64,000 nucleotides of DNA, from positions 2,507,434 to 2,571,433 of the forward strand of contig FP929036.1 of assembly GCA_000209815.1 (NCBI GenBank), in the 5' to 3' direction. This stretch comes from Butyrivibrio fibrisolvens 16/4. GTDB lineage: Bacteria; Bacillota; Clostridia; Lachnospirales; Lachnospiraceae. Of this stretch, positions 1 through 10,449 are shown one piece after another; position 1 is the stretch's first letter; every line of letters starts with the position of its first letter. The notes beneath the pieces were generated by a model. That model ran no database searches, was not told the origin of the DNA, and saw only the letters and a program-made list of their open reading frames with translations. The position numbers and the translations under genes are program-made.

Positions 1-476
1 ACCAAATGGCACTGCGTAAGCTGTGGCACCAATATACCAGTTATAGGTCTCTGAATAATAGTATGTTGTATATAAAACCGCTAAGATAAAAAATGTCACA
101 ACATCAACATTTACTTTTTTAACATCAACTAATTTTCCCAGGATTACCTTCAAGGAATAATTAATTAGAAAGAACACCAATAAAAACACTACTATCATCC
201 ACAGACCATAGATTCTTCCTAAATGCATCTGCATATTCAAAGGATTAATTAGTTTTTGCAAAAAGAATGTGAGCCATCTTCCACCATGATACAACCAATT
301 CCACCAGCTATATGCTGCTGCATCTACTAACAAATTCTTCGAAAGCGTCCTGCTTCCAAAAGCGAAATCATCTGAAGCTGGAACAGAATTTAATAAACAG
401 AAAAAATAGGTACAAATATTGCCATATACCCCCAAATAACAAGTAACTTATAATTTCGAATTTTATTATTTTTCAT
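1..476 (-). pseudogene. DUF6056-like polytopic membrane protein, frame-broken, cut by the window edge
   Basis: Only the N-terminal part lies in the window; the 3' end runs off the left edge. The ATG at 476 follows a GGAAG ribosome binding site and opens a frame that stops at 390-392. In another frame the coding continues to base 1 with NSVPASDDFAF and TTYYYSETYNWY. These closely parallel YSMPATDDYAW and TTYYYNDVYNWW in the next gene upstream (518-2004), so the two are tandem paralogues. Adding one base to the A6 run at 401-406 joins both frames into a normal hydrophobic N-terminus. Proteins of this type are multi-pass membrane proteins with a short acidic DD motif after the first helix, reminiscent of GT-C glycosyltransferases; substrate unknown. 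Either a pseudogene or a base-calling error; the second is more likely given the same defect across the window. Confidence 0.7.
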
Positions 477-517
477 TTGTTCTTCCAACTTTTCCTGTAC
501 TATTTCTGTATAACTAG

Positions 518-2004
518 CTAATTAATATAAACTTGTATTTCTTCTTTCCCATACCAGATTTGCGAGCATTGATTTGCATTACCATAAAAATGATCGCCTA
601 CCCCTATTTTTTCATATTCACCTGAATCTATTCCTGCTGGATATGAAAATCTTGTCCAAGGGACATTCTCTTTTTTAACTACTATTTTTTCATCAGTAGA
701 ATTTTCTATCTCACTGATAATATCTTCCCAAGTATAATAGATTTCTGCAATCTGTGTGCGATGCTGTAAGATATCGTATGGAACAACATACATTAGTGTT
801 CCCTCTATCTTTGCCATAAAAAGTGATGCAATAATAACTACTGCACCTATAATAATTCCAATCTTTCGGGTAAGTACCTTATTACATCTTACAGAAATCA
901 ACTGGCCAATCTGGAAAGCAATAAATGCAAAGCCAATAAACATTATAAAATCTGTAACAAAGAAAGCTCTTTCAGCAAATCCTTCTTCTATCTGTTTTCT
1001 TTCTCCAGCTACATAAGGATACATTGCACCGAATGCTGATATCAATGTAAATAAAGCACCTACGATGATTCTCTTTATACTTACTACTTTATCTTTTCTT
1101 GTATAAAAGTAAGTAGCCGAAAGAATAACTATTAGCAAGAATAAAGCTATTGTCCAAGGATACATTAGTAATGTTTCAGCTGCGCGTTTTAAAATTCTAT
1201 ATACTGTAACAACAATACTTCCTATGTACTGTACATCTCCCTTATCATAAGACACAGTTCTCTTATAATTTCCAGGAGCGATTACTGTAATCACACCGCT
1301 TATTACATATATAAGAAGTGGCATAACATCCTTTTTACTCTCTCCTTAAATCCTTCATTAAAGAACACTTCCAGAATATAGAACAATCCAATAGCCACAC
1401 AGTTCATCAATCCTGTACATGCTATTGCACCTGTAATAATCATCTTTATATAGGACTTCTTATCCTGGTCATTTACATAATCTGAAATGAACTTCATGCA
1501 GAACAGCATAACAACCATCATCATGGAGTATCCTGGAGTGCCTGACCACCAATTATATACATCGTTATAATAATATGTTGTAAATAACAATGTGATTAGA
1601 AGGAATGTAAATACACTTCTTACAAATTCATCTTCTATCTTAAGTAATGATTTTGCCAATCCTTTTATGGCACAGATTAATCCTATAACGATAAGTGTAT
1701 AAACTAATACCATGCATATTCCAAAGCTGTGCCCTACATCCTTAAACCAATATAATGGGTTGAACAAAATCTGGATGACAACGGCAAATACACCTGACTG
1801 ACCAAACCAGTTCATATAGTTCCACTGAACGCGCTTAACAACTTCTACAAATCTGTTAGTAGAAAACCATTCTATAGCCCATGCATAATCATCCGTAGCT
1901 GGCATAGAATAGAAAATAGAATATACATATGGAATAAATAGCGCCATATATAATATCGCTAATATTATTTTGTAATAGTTATTTTTTAATAGCATTTCCT
2001 TCAA
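518..2004 (-). CDS. DUF6056-like polytopic membrane protein (frame interrupted once)
   Basis: Two overlapping frames (1303-2004 and 518-1324) form one 495-residue protein if one base is restored in the T5 run at 1332-1336 (A5 in the transcript). The join then reads ERVKKDVMPLLIYVISG, followed by the VIAPGNYKR motif that recurs in this family. It has about ten membrane helices, an acidic PATDDYAW loop after helix 1, and a C-terminal soluble tail. I chose a TTG start at 2004 because an AGGAG sits seven bases upstream, overlapping the stop of the nucleotidyltransferase gene at 2009; the frame is open further upstream but without a better site. It is a paralogue of the broken gene at 1-476. A role in adding or moving a lipid-linked sugar is inferred only from the polysaccharide context and GT-C-like topology. 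Confidence 0.68.
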
Positions 2005-2008
2005 TAGT

Positions 2009-2746
2009 CTACTCCTCATCCAAAAATGCCTGCAACTCCTCTGGAGTACCAAGCACGTGCACCCTTTCAGGGTTTATATCAGAAATATAAATCTCACCAT
2101 TCTTTGAAAGCAGATAATCGTACAATGGTGCTACATATTTTTCTCCATTCACAAGCTCTCTTGTCCGGCTGTAATACTCGTCATAAAGCTGCTTATAAAG
2201 GGCACAAGTCTTGAAATAGTATGCCCCGAGAGTGCAGTAATTAGAGATTCTCTGTTTTTCTTTTATCTCTACAACTTTTCCAGCATCATCCAGTCTTACA
2301 AAGCTCCAGTGGTCTCCCTCTGCCTGAAAGCATGGAATAAATCCATCACCGTGAAGCTCCTCACTATTCATTTCACCTGCTTCTACATAGGTGTCGATGT
2401 TGTAAATGAGTAATGCGTGGTCTGGATTCCAGAATTTCTCTGCCATCATGGCTGTAGTAGCCTGGCCATCTGTAAGGTAATCTAATATGATTACGTAATA
2501 TTTATTAATTCCCAGCTTTTCACACTGCTCCTTAATGAACTTTTCTACATCTGCATTTTCATCTTTCATAGCGATGAAAACATACTTATCTACATCAGCC
2601 TTATATCCTTCCAAGCTGATAAGTGACCATTCAAAAAGAGTCTTACCCTTGGCCTCAATCATATATTTAGGAACTGTATATCCCATCTTCCTGAATCTGG
2701 AACCCAGTCCTCCCATAGTAATTACGATATCAATTTTGTTATTCAC
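2009..2746 (-). CDS. sugar- or alcohol-phosphate nucleotidyltransferase, LicC-like
   Basis: A single-domain nucleotidyltransferase of about 245 residues. The N-terminal signature TMGGLGSRFRKMGYTVPKYM matches the NTP-binding GGxGxR...PK loop of the sugar-phosphate nucleotidyltransferase fold, and YNIDTYV supplies an acidic metal-binding motif near residue 120. I prefer the GTG start at 2746, seven bases after AGGAG, to the ATG 15 bases upstream, which overlaps that site. The gene overlaps the 3' end of the HAD gene (2739-3146) by eight bases and follows a kinase gene, so the three are translationally coupled. Enzymes of this size activate phosphocholine, phosphoglycerol, phosphoglutamine or sugar phosphates; which one cannot be read here. 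Glucose-1-phosphate thymidylyltransferase activity is unlikely because rmlA is elsewhere in the locus. Confidence 0.75.
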   Translation of the reverse strand: MNNKIDIVITMGGLGSRFRKMGYTVPKYMIEAKGKTLFEWSLISLEGYKADVDKYVFIAMKDENADVEKFIKEQCEKLGINKYYVIILDYLTDGQATTAMMAEKFWNPDHALLIYNIDTYVEAGEMNSEELHGDGFIPCFQAEGDHWSFVRLDDAGKVVEIKEKQRISNYCTLGAYYFKTCALYKQLYDEYYSRTRELVNGEKYVAPLYDYLLSKNGEIYISDINPERVHVLGTPEELQAFLDEE

Positions 2747-3146
2747 CCTTCTTCTCCTCACATCTTGATTTTCTACAAATCTCTTCCAATTCCTCTGGAG
2801 TGTTATTTAAAAACTCGTCTGGTCTAACTGTTCTATCATCTACGTAAAATCCCTTGTGACCAGGCCATACCTTACCAAATACTATCTCATCATATGGAAT
2901 ATCCCATTTCTCCAGCCATTCGTGTAAAACCACAGCTGTGTTCTTATTTATAAGTCCAATATTTCCATTATAAGAATTCATATTTCTAGATGTATAAAGA
3001 ACGATTTTTGCACCGTTATCCTTATAGTATCTAATCTTGTCTACTATCTCCTTATATGGCACCAAATCTTCGTATCGTTCTTCCTTTTTCTTTATAGGAC
3101 ATATAGTTCCATCTATATCAAATACAAAGGAATAATCCTTAAACAT
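2739..3146 (-). CDS. small HAD-superfamily phosphatase (capsular biosynthesis type)
   Basis: A compact 135-residue HAD protein without a large cap domain. Motif I is FDIDGTI near residue 10 (nucleophile Asp and general acid Asp), motif II is the LYTSRN segment, and the last acidic motif is YVDDRTV. Similar short HAD proteins are often labelled capsular biosynthesis protein and sit beside a nucleotidyltransferase, as here. The start overlaps the end of the kinase gene by eight bases, and the end overlaps the nucleotidyltransferase gene. The likely role is to remove a phosphate from a biosynthetic intermediate in the pathway shared with its two neighbours. The substrate is unknown. Confidence 0.78.
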   Translation of the reverse strand: MFKDYSFVFDIDGTICPIKKKEERYEDLVPYKEIVDKIRYYKDNGAKIVLYTSRNMNSYNGNIGLINKNTAVVLHEWLEKWDIPYDEIVFGKVWPGHKGFYVDDRTVRPDEFLNNTPEELEEICRKSRCEEKKGE

Positions 3147-4592
3147 CCGCTTCTATCTCCTTTAAAATCCTGTCTACATTTAAAATAAATCCGAATACCT
3201 TATGCGGATTATCAATATGAAGTGGCAACATAGAGATGAATAATGATGCTTCGTAAATACGAACTGTTAAATAATCAAATCCATTCTCCTGCACCTTTTC
3301 CTTGAATATCTTAACATACTCCGAATTATCAAAAGGAATATCTAAGTCGTAAGAGAAATCCTCTGAAATTCGGATATCAAATAATCCATTGTTAAAGAAA
3401 TCGTATTTGCCACATACAGAATGACTAAGCTTTGCAACATCATAGTACGGATTAGTCCAAAGATCTTCTTCCCTACTAGCCCCCTTAGGGTCGATAAACT
3501 TCAGCATCTGTGTAGATTTATTATACAATGCATTGGCAAAGCAAGGGTCTCCATGTCCTATTACCATTTCCTGTGGATAGTTGTTTCTACTCTCGATTTT
3601 TCTTTTAAAGCAAAATACCTCTCTAAAAGACTATCAATAGTAATATCTCCCTTTGCAGCAAGAAGTGCCTGTATCTGTCCATATTCAGGGAGCCTTTTCA
3701 AATCTGCTATACGGGCATTTACCTTGTTAATATAAAGCTCATCTGCTGTGGCTGTATACTCTTCCTTTGTACAATCTTTAGTATGGCGGCACTTAAAGAA
3801 ATAAAAATACTTATCCATAAGATTAGAAAACTCTGCCTTATCCATAGAGCCGTGCACCCACTTAATAGCAAGGTCTGTCATATGGAGTCTCTCCATAGTA
3901 TAGCTGGCAGTGTTTTCATCCTCTTTATAATCGAAAGGCATAACAAACCAATACTTCATATCCTCCGGTAGAAGGTGGTAAAAATCATATTCTGCCTTTA
4001 TCTTTTTCTTATTTGTAGATTTCTTTACAAGAGTGTATTCATTACCTTTTAGGCTATTAAAATATCTGGAATCAAAATTACCTGTGACACACTGGATAAA
4101 ATTGGAAATGATGCCAACATCCACCATTCCATCAATATTGAAATGCTCATCTATTTCCTTTACAAGATCCCAGGCTTTTCTTCCTGCGATTATATTTTTA
4201 CAAAATGTAATGTAGGTATCTACATTAGGAAACATAGCTAGCACTGCTCTGCTACCGTCAAACACTCCATAAGGCTCATCAATGAAACCGAGCTTGTCAA
4301 AAGAAAGCTTAGCAGCGTTCATATCAGAAACGATATAGTTTGAAAAACAGTGAATCACCCTGACATCCTGATTAGTGTACACATCCAACTGTCTTACTAA
4401 ATCAGAATACTCAAATACAGAATGGATTTTCTTCCAAACTACATTTGAATATATTTTTCCCATAGATTCTCTATAGTAATCTTCCAGACAACGTTTCTTT
4501 ACAACTACATCTGCAAAGCCTTTATTTCCAATAATATCTGCGATCACTTCGCTTTTTCTTCCTGTATCATCATAAATGATTAAGGTTTTCAT
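3139..4592 (-). CDS. two-domain protein with C-terminal APH/choline-kinase-like domain (frame interrupted once)
   Basis: Two frames (3561-4592 and 3139-3567) join into one 484-residue protein when one base is added to the T5 run at 3597-3601; the junction then reads ALKEKIESRNNYPQEM. The C-terminal part carries GHGDPCFANALY and FIDPKGA, the HGD...N catalytic and DPKG metal-binding motifs of the aminoglycoside/choline phosphotransferase fold. The N-terminal 190 residues form a separate alpha/beta domain beginning LIIYDDTG that I cannot assign. The gene is adjacent to the flippase-like gene 4594-5454 and overlaps the HAD gene. Kinase, HAD phosphatase and nucleotidyltransferase in a row suggest synthesis of a nucleotide-activated phospho-group for glycan decoration (inference). 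Confidence 0.68.
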
Positions 4593-4593
4593 A

Positions 4594-5454
4594 CTAATTC
4601 CTTTCGACTGTGGCTACATCAATTAGCTTCACAATAACGTATATACAAATCATCAGTATCACGCTGATAAAAATAAACTGTTTTAATTCTATTGCCTGAC
4701 TACTACTAAGTGCCGATGACAAGTACTCTGAAATCTTTGCATTTACATTGGTTCTGGCTCCATAGAGTCTATATAGCAATGAAACGGACCCAATCTCTAT
4801 AATCCAGGCAAGTAGCGATAGAATATAGAGAATAATACCTCTGCCTTTAGTTACATTGGCTATTTCCTGATAGACTAAGTTAAACTTATTAAGAAGCTTT
4901 ATTGCCCTCATTTTTCTAACTGTAGCATCTGCCCTAAGAAGATATTTATTCCAATATCTATACACTCCTGGAAACACTACAAAAACAATTATTACAGCAA
5001 GGACAAAGAGAAGCAAAATATACACTAGTGGTGTAATAACTCCTCCGTAAATGGTCCATACAGCTATTATCATAGTTAACAGTGCGATAGTATCCATAAA
5101 TCTATCTAATACAACTGTAATGACGCCTTTTAACATATTTCCAGTCTGATTACCGTAGCAATACATTCTAAATAGTTCGCCAAATTTAAATGGAAGCAGA
5201 ATGCTGACCGGTGTCACCTTACAGTATATCTTTAGGTACTGAGAAAAACTGATATTAGCTCCATACAATGCAAAATACAGCCTGATAGCTTTTAGAAAAT
5301 GCACCAATAAAACTGTTAGAAGCATTATGCCGATGTAGGCCGCACAAGTATCTGCAAACAGCTTCTGTAAACTATAATTCCTTACCAAAATACATCCTGC
5401 TGCCAGAAGTACCAAAACATTTATTAAATTATATACAAATGCCTTTTTCTTCAT
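4594..5454 (-). CDS. UPF0104/LPG-synthase-TM family membrane protein
   Basis: A 286-residue protein with about seven to eight membrane helices and no extracytoplasmic domain. The core segment around residues 60-120 includes RLYFALYGANISFSQY, SILLPFKFGELFR and LDRFMDT. This is the pattern of the UPF0104 family, the membrane half of lysyl-phosphatidylglycerol synthase (MprF) also seen in AglD-type proteins. These are thought to move or bind lipids or polyprenyl-linked intermediates. There is no aminoacyl-transferase domain, so it is not MprF itself. It lies between a GT2 gene ending 10 bases upstream and the kinase gene one base downstream. A flippase for a polyprenyl-phosphate sugar made by the GT2 neighbour is a reasonable but unproven guess. 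Confidence 0.7.
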   Translation of the reverse strand: MKKKAFVYNLINVLVLLAAGCILVRNYSLQKLFADTCAAYIGIMLLTVLLVHFLKAIRLYFALYGANISFSQYLKIYCKVTPVSILLPFKFGELFRMYCYGNQTGNMLKGVITVVLDRFMDTIALLTMIIAVWTIYGGVITPLVYILLLFVLAVIIVFVVFPGVYRYWNKYLLRADATVRKMRAIKLLNKFNLVYQEIANVTKGRGIILYILSLLAWIIEIGSVSLLYRLYGARTNVNAKISEYLSSALSSSQAIELKQFIFISVILMICIYVIVKLIDVATVERN

Positions 5455-5464
5455 CTTGTCTCCA

Positions 5465-6265
5465 TTACTGCATATTTGTATATACTACCTGTGCTGTGTA
5501 AGCATCTACTACTTTATCTCTATGCTCCTCAGCCACAAATTTCTTTTTATTACAAACAAATGACCAAAGTAATCCTAGTACATTCATAGCCTGGTTTACC
5601 ATCTTTACATTGGAAACCTGGTCGTCTTCTCTCCAAATGATTGGGAAGAATTTTACTTTATGTTTGTAAAATGCCTGTCCCATTACCATACAATAATTAA
5701 ATACTAAGTTATCCTTATACTTCAAGTAAAATTTGTCTTTAAGAATGCTAACCTTGTACATATTTAAACCAGAGCCCAGGTCATATACCTTGTATCCACA
5801 GCCGATTGAGAACAATGTATTGTATACAATGTTTCCAAATGTTCTGAATTTAGAATAGCCCTGAAGCTGTGAGCCCTTCATAAATCTGGCTCCAAGGAAG
5901 CAATCATAATTCTCATATTCCTTATTCTTAAGGTAAGGCATGATATTTGAAATATCCCCCTGATCATCTCCGTGAAGAAGGATAACATAATCAAAGTCGT
6001 GGTCCATAGCATACTGGAATGCCACCTTATGGGAACCACCCAGTCCGTAATTATCGTCATTACGAAGTAAGCTTACTTTCATAGGAAAGTTTCTATCTTT
6101 GATATAATCCTGTACCACCTGCTCACCGTTATCAGTGCTGCGATTATTTACAATAATTACCTCTGATAGATACTGACATACATCATCATTAAGCTGTCCC
6201 AATACTCTTGGAATCTGCTTTTCGCAGTTATACATAGGTATAAAAAGCAATATCTTATTGTCCAT
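5465..6265 (-). CDS. family 2 glycosyltransferase
   Basis: A 266-residue GT-A enzyme. It opens with LLFIPMYNCEKQIPRVL, followed by VNNRSTDNGE (nucleotide-binding Asp) and LLHGDDQGDI, whose acidic cluster fits the DxD metal site near residue 98. The later DLGSGLNMYKV segment is common in polyprenyl-phosphate glycosyltransferases of the DPM1 type, but there are no clear C-terminal membrane helices. It precedes the UPF0104 membrane protein by ten bases and follows the 967-residue membrane protein. The group could be donor synthase, flippase-like protein and GT-C-like transferase for one side-branch sugar (inference). The start has a GGAGGATAATTA leader and no competing upstream ATG. Confidence 0.85.
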   Translation of the reverse strand: MDNKILLFIPMYNCEKQIPRVLGQLNDDVCQYLSEVIIVNNRSTDNGEQVVQDYIKDRNFPMKVSLLRNDDNYGLGGSHKVAFQYAMDHDFDYVILLHGDDQGDISNIMPYLKNKEYENYDCFLGARFMKGSQLQGYSKFRTFGNIVYNTLFSIGCGYKVYDLGSGLNMYKVSILKDKFYLKYKDNLVFNYCMVMGQAFYKHKVKFFPIIWREDDQVSNVKMVNQAMNVLGLLWSFVCNKKKFVAEEHRDKVVDAYTAQVVYTNMQ

Positions 6266-6290
6266 TAATTATCCTCCCTACAAAGGTCAG

Positions 6291-9193
6291 TTATTCTACT
6301 TCCCTTAGCTTTAAAAATCTAATATTCTCAGGCTCTAGAGGAACTACTATCTCGTTATCCTCAGTCATCTGAATCTTTATATCGGAATGTCCATTTAATA
6401 GCCAGCCTCTACCAGCTCCAAGAGGTATCAAAAGCTTTCCTTCATCCATATTGCAATGGATTCTGTGTTCTGCTCCTGTCTCATCATTCCAGCTTACAGT
6501 CACGATTTTGCCCTTATTATAATCCTGCTTTGCCAGCTTTTTAAGAAGTGGTGTTTCTTCCACATTCTCTAAGGTCCTCTCGTTATTGTATTCAAATAAT
6601 ACATAGCTTACATCTGATTTATCTACTGGAAACTCTAAGTAGATAAAATCAGCCTCGTCGCCGTCTATAGTTCTATCAAAATCCAATCGAATTCTATTAT
6701 CTTCTAATGAGGAAGTGTATCCAAGGTCTATTTCTGTAAAGATATTCTCCAATGTTTCCATTGAACTACCCCATGAACCAGCAACTCTGCCAAGCTCATC
6801 ATCTTCCTTTGAAAGATTAATGGTCTTATTATTATCTAAGATTTCTTCTCGGCTAACGCTTCCATCATTTGGGAAAAATAGTCTGTTCTCATCACTCCAT
6901 ACATAATCCCCAGAAGTAACCAGCCAATGATACAGATAGTAATTTGAATCTGAATCCAGATTTACGCCAACAATAGTATCGTTTCTTCTGAGATAATCCA
7001 CAGTCTCTTCCACGGCACCATATCCTTTAAGAGTATTGAATATCTCCATAACAGAATCGCCCTTAATGTTGCAAAGATAGCTAAGGCCAAAGCTGTCCAC
7101 CAAACCAAAGTATCCTCTTTCTCTATCAAGAGTATTCATATAGTCATTTATATGAGCTATGTATTCATAGGAATCCTTATTTATAAAACAATCTCCGAGG
7201 CGAATGCTATAATCATCCATTACATAGACATCGTCTTTTGGTACCTGATAGCAAGAACTCAGTTTTGCTCCGCTAGACATATTATAAAATCCCTCAGCAG
7301 AAACTATCGAAAGAATAAATACGGCAAATCCAAAAACAAAAAGCGCGGTCTTACTTTTGTCCTTCAAATATCTAGCTACTAGGATTACAAATAATACAAA
7401 GGCAGCTTTAACTATACCGTCACTTCTAGAATAAAGATCACCTTTATCAAGTCTTACAACCGTATAGCTAAATGCAATCAAAAACATTATTCCAACAGAT
7501 AATGCTGTAAAACCACTTACAGGATTATCTATTAATAATTTCTTATCTACAAATCTAGCCTGGCCCAGCTTTAGAAACATTGCTACAGAAAGCCAAATAA
7601 CAGCTACAAGAATCAGGTATGTCAAAACATAATACACTACAAGTCTTAGTGAAATCGAACTAATGAATGGCAAGAACCCATTTGCAGCATCCTGACCAAA
7701 TCTGGTCAATCCATCAGCTAAAATAGTCTGACTTCCCATAGCTAGCATATGCTTTAACGTACCAAGGAGCAGCTTAATGCTTAAGACAGCTGGAATAAAG
7801 CAGATTATCCACCATATCCAAAACTTTACAGTTTTTACATCCTTAGTAAGTTCCCCTGATTTTGCATAAGAATATATCTGCCAAATTCCAAGTGGTAAAA
7901 ATCCTATACACACTGCTGCACCAAAACAGGATAATACAGTCCGTGTACCAAGCTTGTTAAAAACCAAGCTTTTAACCACATGTTTTTATTTTCAATAAGC
8001 TTTGGCCATACTAAAAGTAAGATTGTAGGTACAATAAGTGTGATTCTATTGTAATCCGTTACAACAAATAAAAGCGAGATAAAAAGAACCCATTCAGCCT
8101 TTAATTGTCTTCTAAGCAAAAAAACTATCACAAAGATTATTGAAAGATAAAACAGATTAGCTGTTAAATTGTAATATGAAGCTCTGCCATGTCCGAAGAA
8201 AGCAAGGAAGAATCCATGTACTATGGAATACATTCCAGATACAGGTATATAATCCTCGAATGGCTTCTGTCCTAATTCAAAAATCTGTGAATATCCAATT
8301 ACATTTTCAAATGCATGATGTAGTGATAAATCTGCGATAGATCCAGTACCACTAAATCTATTGAAATTCATAATAGAAACACAAGTACCAAGCCCCAGCA
8401 CCTCTTCAAGTGTAAATGTACTCTTCCATCCTTTTACTAAACGAATAATTGCTTCCACCAAAAAAGCAACAATAATAAGTATGACCAGATATTTAATTCT
8501 AGAAGGTATTCTTATCTGCGAATATGCTTTATCAACTGTTTGATAGGTATTCATTAAAAACACTAGTAATGTAAATGGAACAAAAAGCTGCGCCACAAGA
8601 ACAGCTTTAGCATATGCTTTGCCATCCTTACCAACTAACGCCAAAACTAGTGTGATGATAAAAGCAATCACAGAAATTGTTTTCACGCTAATAGTTCCTG
8701 CTATGCCAAGTAAAGCATATATTCTATATATTCCACAAATACTGTAAGCAGATATGAATAAAAATGAAACAGCAGGTATCATTAGCTTTTCATTCTTCTT
8801 AGTCATTATTAAACTAATAAAGATTGCTGCTAAAACAAGCCAGTTTGCTTTCTGATAAAAGAAATAGTTTGTGATAAGTGATACTGCAAGTGCTACCCAA
8901 ACATATTTGTTAGCCTTGAACTCTGTTGCATCAGCAGTAGCACCCCACTTCTTAAGAAGAAATACAACTGTATATAATAACGCCCCCACAATTCCAAAAA
9001 TATAAAACAAAGAACGTTCCGCGCTTTTATTACTTCCTTCTATTGCTGTATATTCCATAACTACATCAGTAAATTTCTGGTTAGTATTTCCTGTAAGGCA
9101 GGAATAAACCATCATCAATACAGCCCCTAAAAGTAGCATCCCGCAAAACAATATTAATCTCTTTTTGCTATTATCACTGTTTGCTGTAGGCAC
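6291..9193 (-). CDS. large polytopic membrane protein with extracytoplasmic C-terminal domain (frame interrupted once)
   Basis: Frames 7904-9193 and 6291-7979 become one 967-residue protein when a base is added to the A4 run at 7923-7926; the join reads GLYYPVFGAAVCIGFLP. The protein would have roughly 18-20 membrane helices. After helix clusters to about residue 700 comes a soluble C-terminal region of about 250 residues, with ERGYFGLVDSFG and YYLYHWLVTSGDYVW. The architecture (many helices, then an outside domain) is that of GT-C glycosyltransferases or YfhO-like proteins, but I see no family-defining motif. It ends 25 bases before the GT2 gene and starts 18 bases after a GT4 gene. Function inferred from topology and context only. 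Confidence 0.62.
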
Positions 9194-9211
9194 TATTATT
9201 TATCCTCCACT

Positions 9212-10426
9212 TTAATTCTTGTGATAAATCTCTTCGAAAAGTTCATTATACTTGTCGTACATCTTCTTCTTTTCAAAATACTGAACTTTATCTATACAAG
9301 CTTTTGAGCGCTCTGCTGTCTTTGCACCCATAACCTTTATTCCTGCTATAAGGCCTTCCTTGTCATATTTCTCAACAAGAATACCGCAGGATTCGTTAAT
9401 CTCTTCTCTGCAGCCACCTGTGTCGTATGTTACTACAGGAGTTCCACAAGCAAGGGACTCCAAAATTACTGTTGGAAAATTATCCTCTACAGAAGCATTT
9501 ACAAAAACATCTGCCTCTGAATAAATCTCAATAAGCTGCTGCACGTTATTAGTACGAGTAATAGGAATGATTTCCTTTGGCACCTCTGCCACCTGTTCTG
9601 GCTGAAGACCTACTATAGTAAGGACATAATCCTCTGGCAGGTTCTTCCCAATATATTTAATATCCTCAAAACCTTTTCTAGTAGTCCACTCCGAAGCCAG
9701 GGCTAGTACTAATTTTTTGTTCTCAATACCGTGTGACTTTTTGAAGTCTCCCTTTGATGGCTTAAACACCTGCAAATCTATTCCATTATTAATTACCTCT
9801 ATTCGGCAATCCTTTAAGAAAGATTCCTTTGCCAAATCTCCAAGCCATGCTGATGGAGCCACCAAAGTAAGATTCTTACTTATACCTGCAAAAAGACTCT
9901 TCTTTAATTCGTAATTGCGTTTCGATCTATCCAGCCAAATAGATTTAGGATATCTTTTAAGTTCTGGGCAATGATCGCATCCTGTTTTCCATTTATCACA
10001 ACCGGCTAAATCAAAATAAGGACAATGACCAGTAAAAGGCCAGCAATCGTGCAGTGTCCAAACTACAGGTATGTCAGCCTCTTTTAAGTACTCAAATAAT
10101 ATTTTGTAATTACAAAAGTAACCGTGAATGTTATGAAGGTTTACAATGTCTGGCTGAAACTCTTTCAATTTCTTCACAAGTCTCTTTGTGGCTATCACTG
10201 AGCCAAGGCCATGAGCATCAAACAATCTTGTAATAACCAAATGCCAGGCTAAATCCATTTTATTACCTATTTTATAGCGATTTACACCATCGCCTTCGTT
10301 TGCCTGTCTAGCCCAACAAGCCAGCCCTTCGTTTCCAGCACCTATAAAATTCTTATATATGTCATCACAGATAGTGGCTGGTCCTCCACCTTTACCACTT
10401 TCTGCATTTATTACTGCCAGTTTCAT
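9212..10426 (-). CDS. family 4 glycosyltransferase
   Basis: A 404-residue GT-B enzyme. The N-terminal domain begins KLAVINAESGKGGGPATI (glycine-rich acceptor-side loop). The C-terminal domain holds EDNFPTVILESLACGTPVV, the E-x7-E donor-phosphate motif of GT4. A stretch near residues 120-160 is rich in Cys and His (TLHDCWPFTGHCPYFDLAG, then CDKWKTGCDHC); this is typical of a WcaC/colanic-acid-type GT4 subgroup and could bind zinc or form a structural cluster. The enzyme would act on the cytoplasmic face, transferring a nucleotide-activated sugar to a lipid-linked chain. Start chosen at the ATG beginning this loop; neighbours are spaced 18 and 23 bases. Confidence 0.88.
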   Translation of the reverse strand: MKLAVINAESGKGGGPATICDDIYKNFIGAGNEGLACWARQANEGDGVNRYKIGNKMDLAWHLVITRLFDAHGLGSVIATKRLVKKLKEFQPDIVNLHNIHGYFCNYKILFEYLKEADIPVVWTLHDCWPFTGHCPYFDLAGCDKWKTGCDHCPELKRYPKSIWLDRSKRNYELKKSLFAGISKNLTLVAPSAWLGDLAKESFLKDCRIEVINNGIDLQVFKPSKGDFKKSHGIENKKLVLALASEWTTRKGFEDIKYIGKNLPEDYVLTIVGLQPEQVAEVPKEIIPITRTNNVQQLIEIYSEADVFVNASVEDNFPTVILESLACGTPVVTYDTGGCREEINESCGILVEKYDKEGLIAGIKVMGAKTAERSKACIDKVQYFEKKKMYDKYNELFEEIYHKN

Positions 10427-10449
10427 TTCTATTCTCTCTTATAGTCTTA

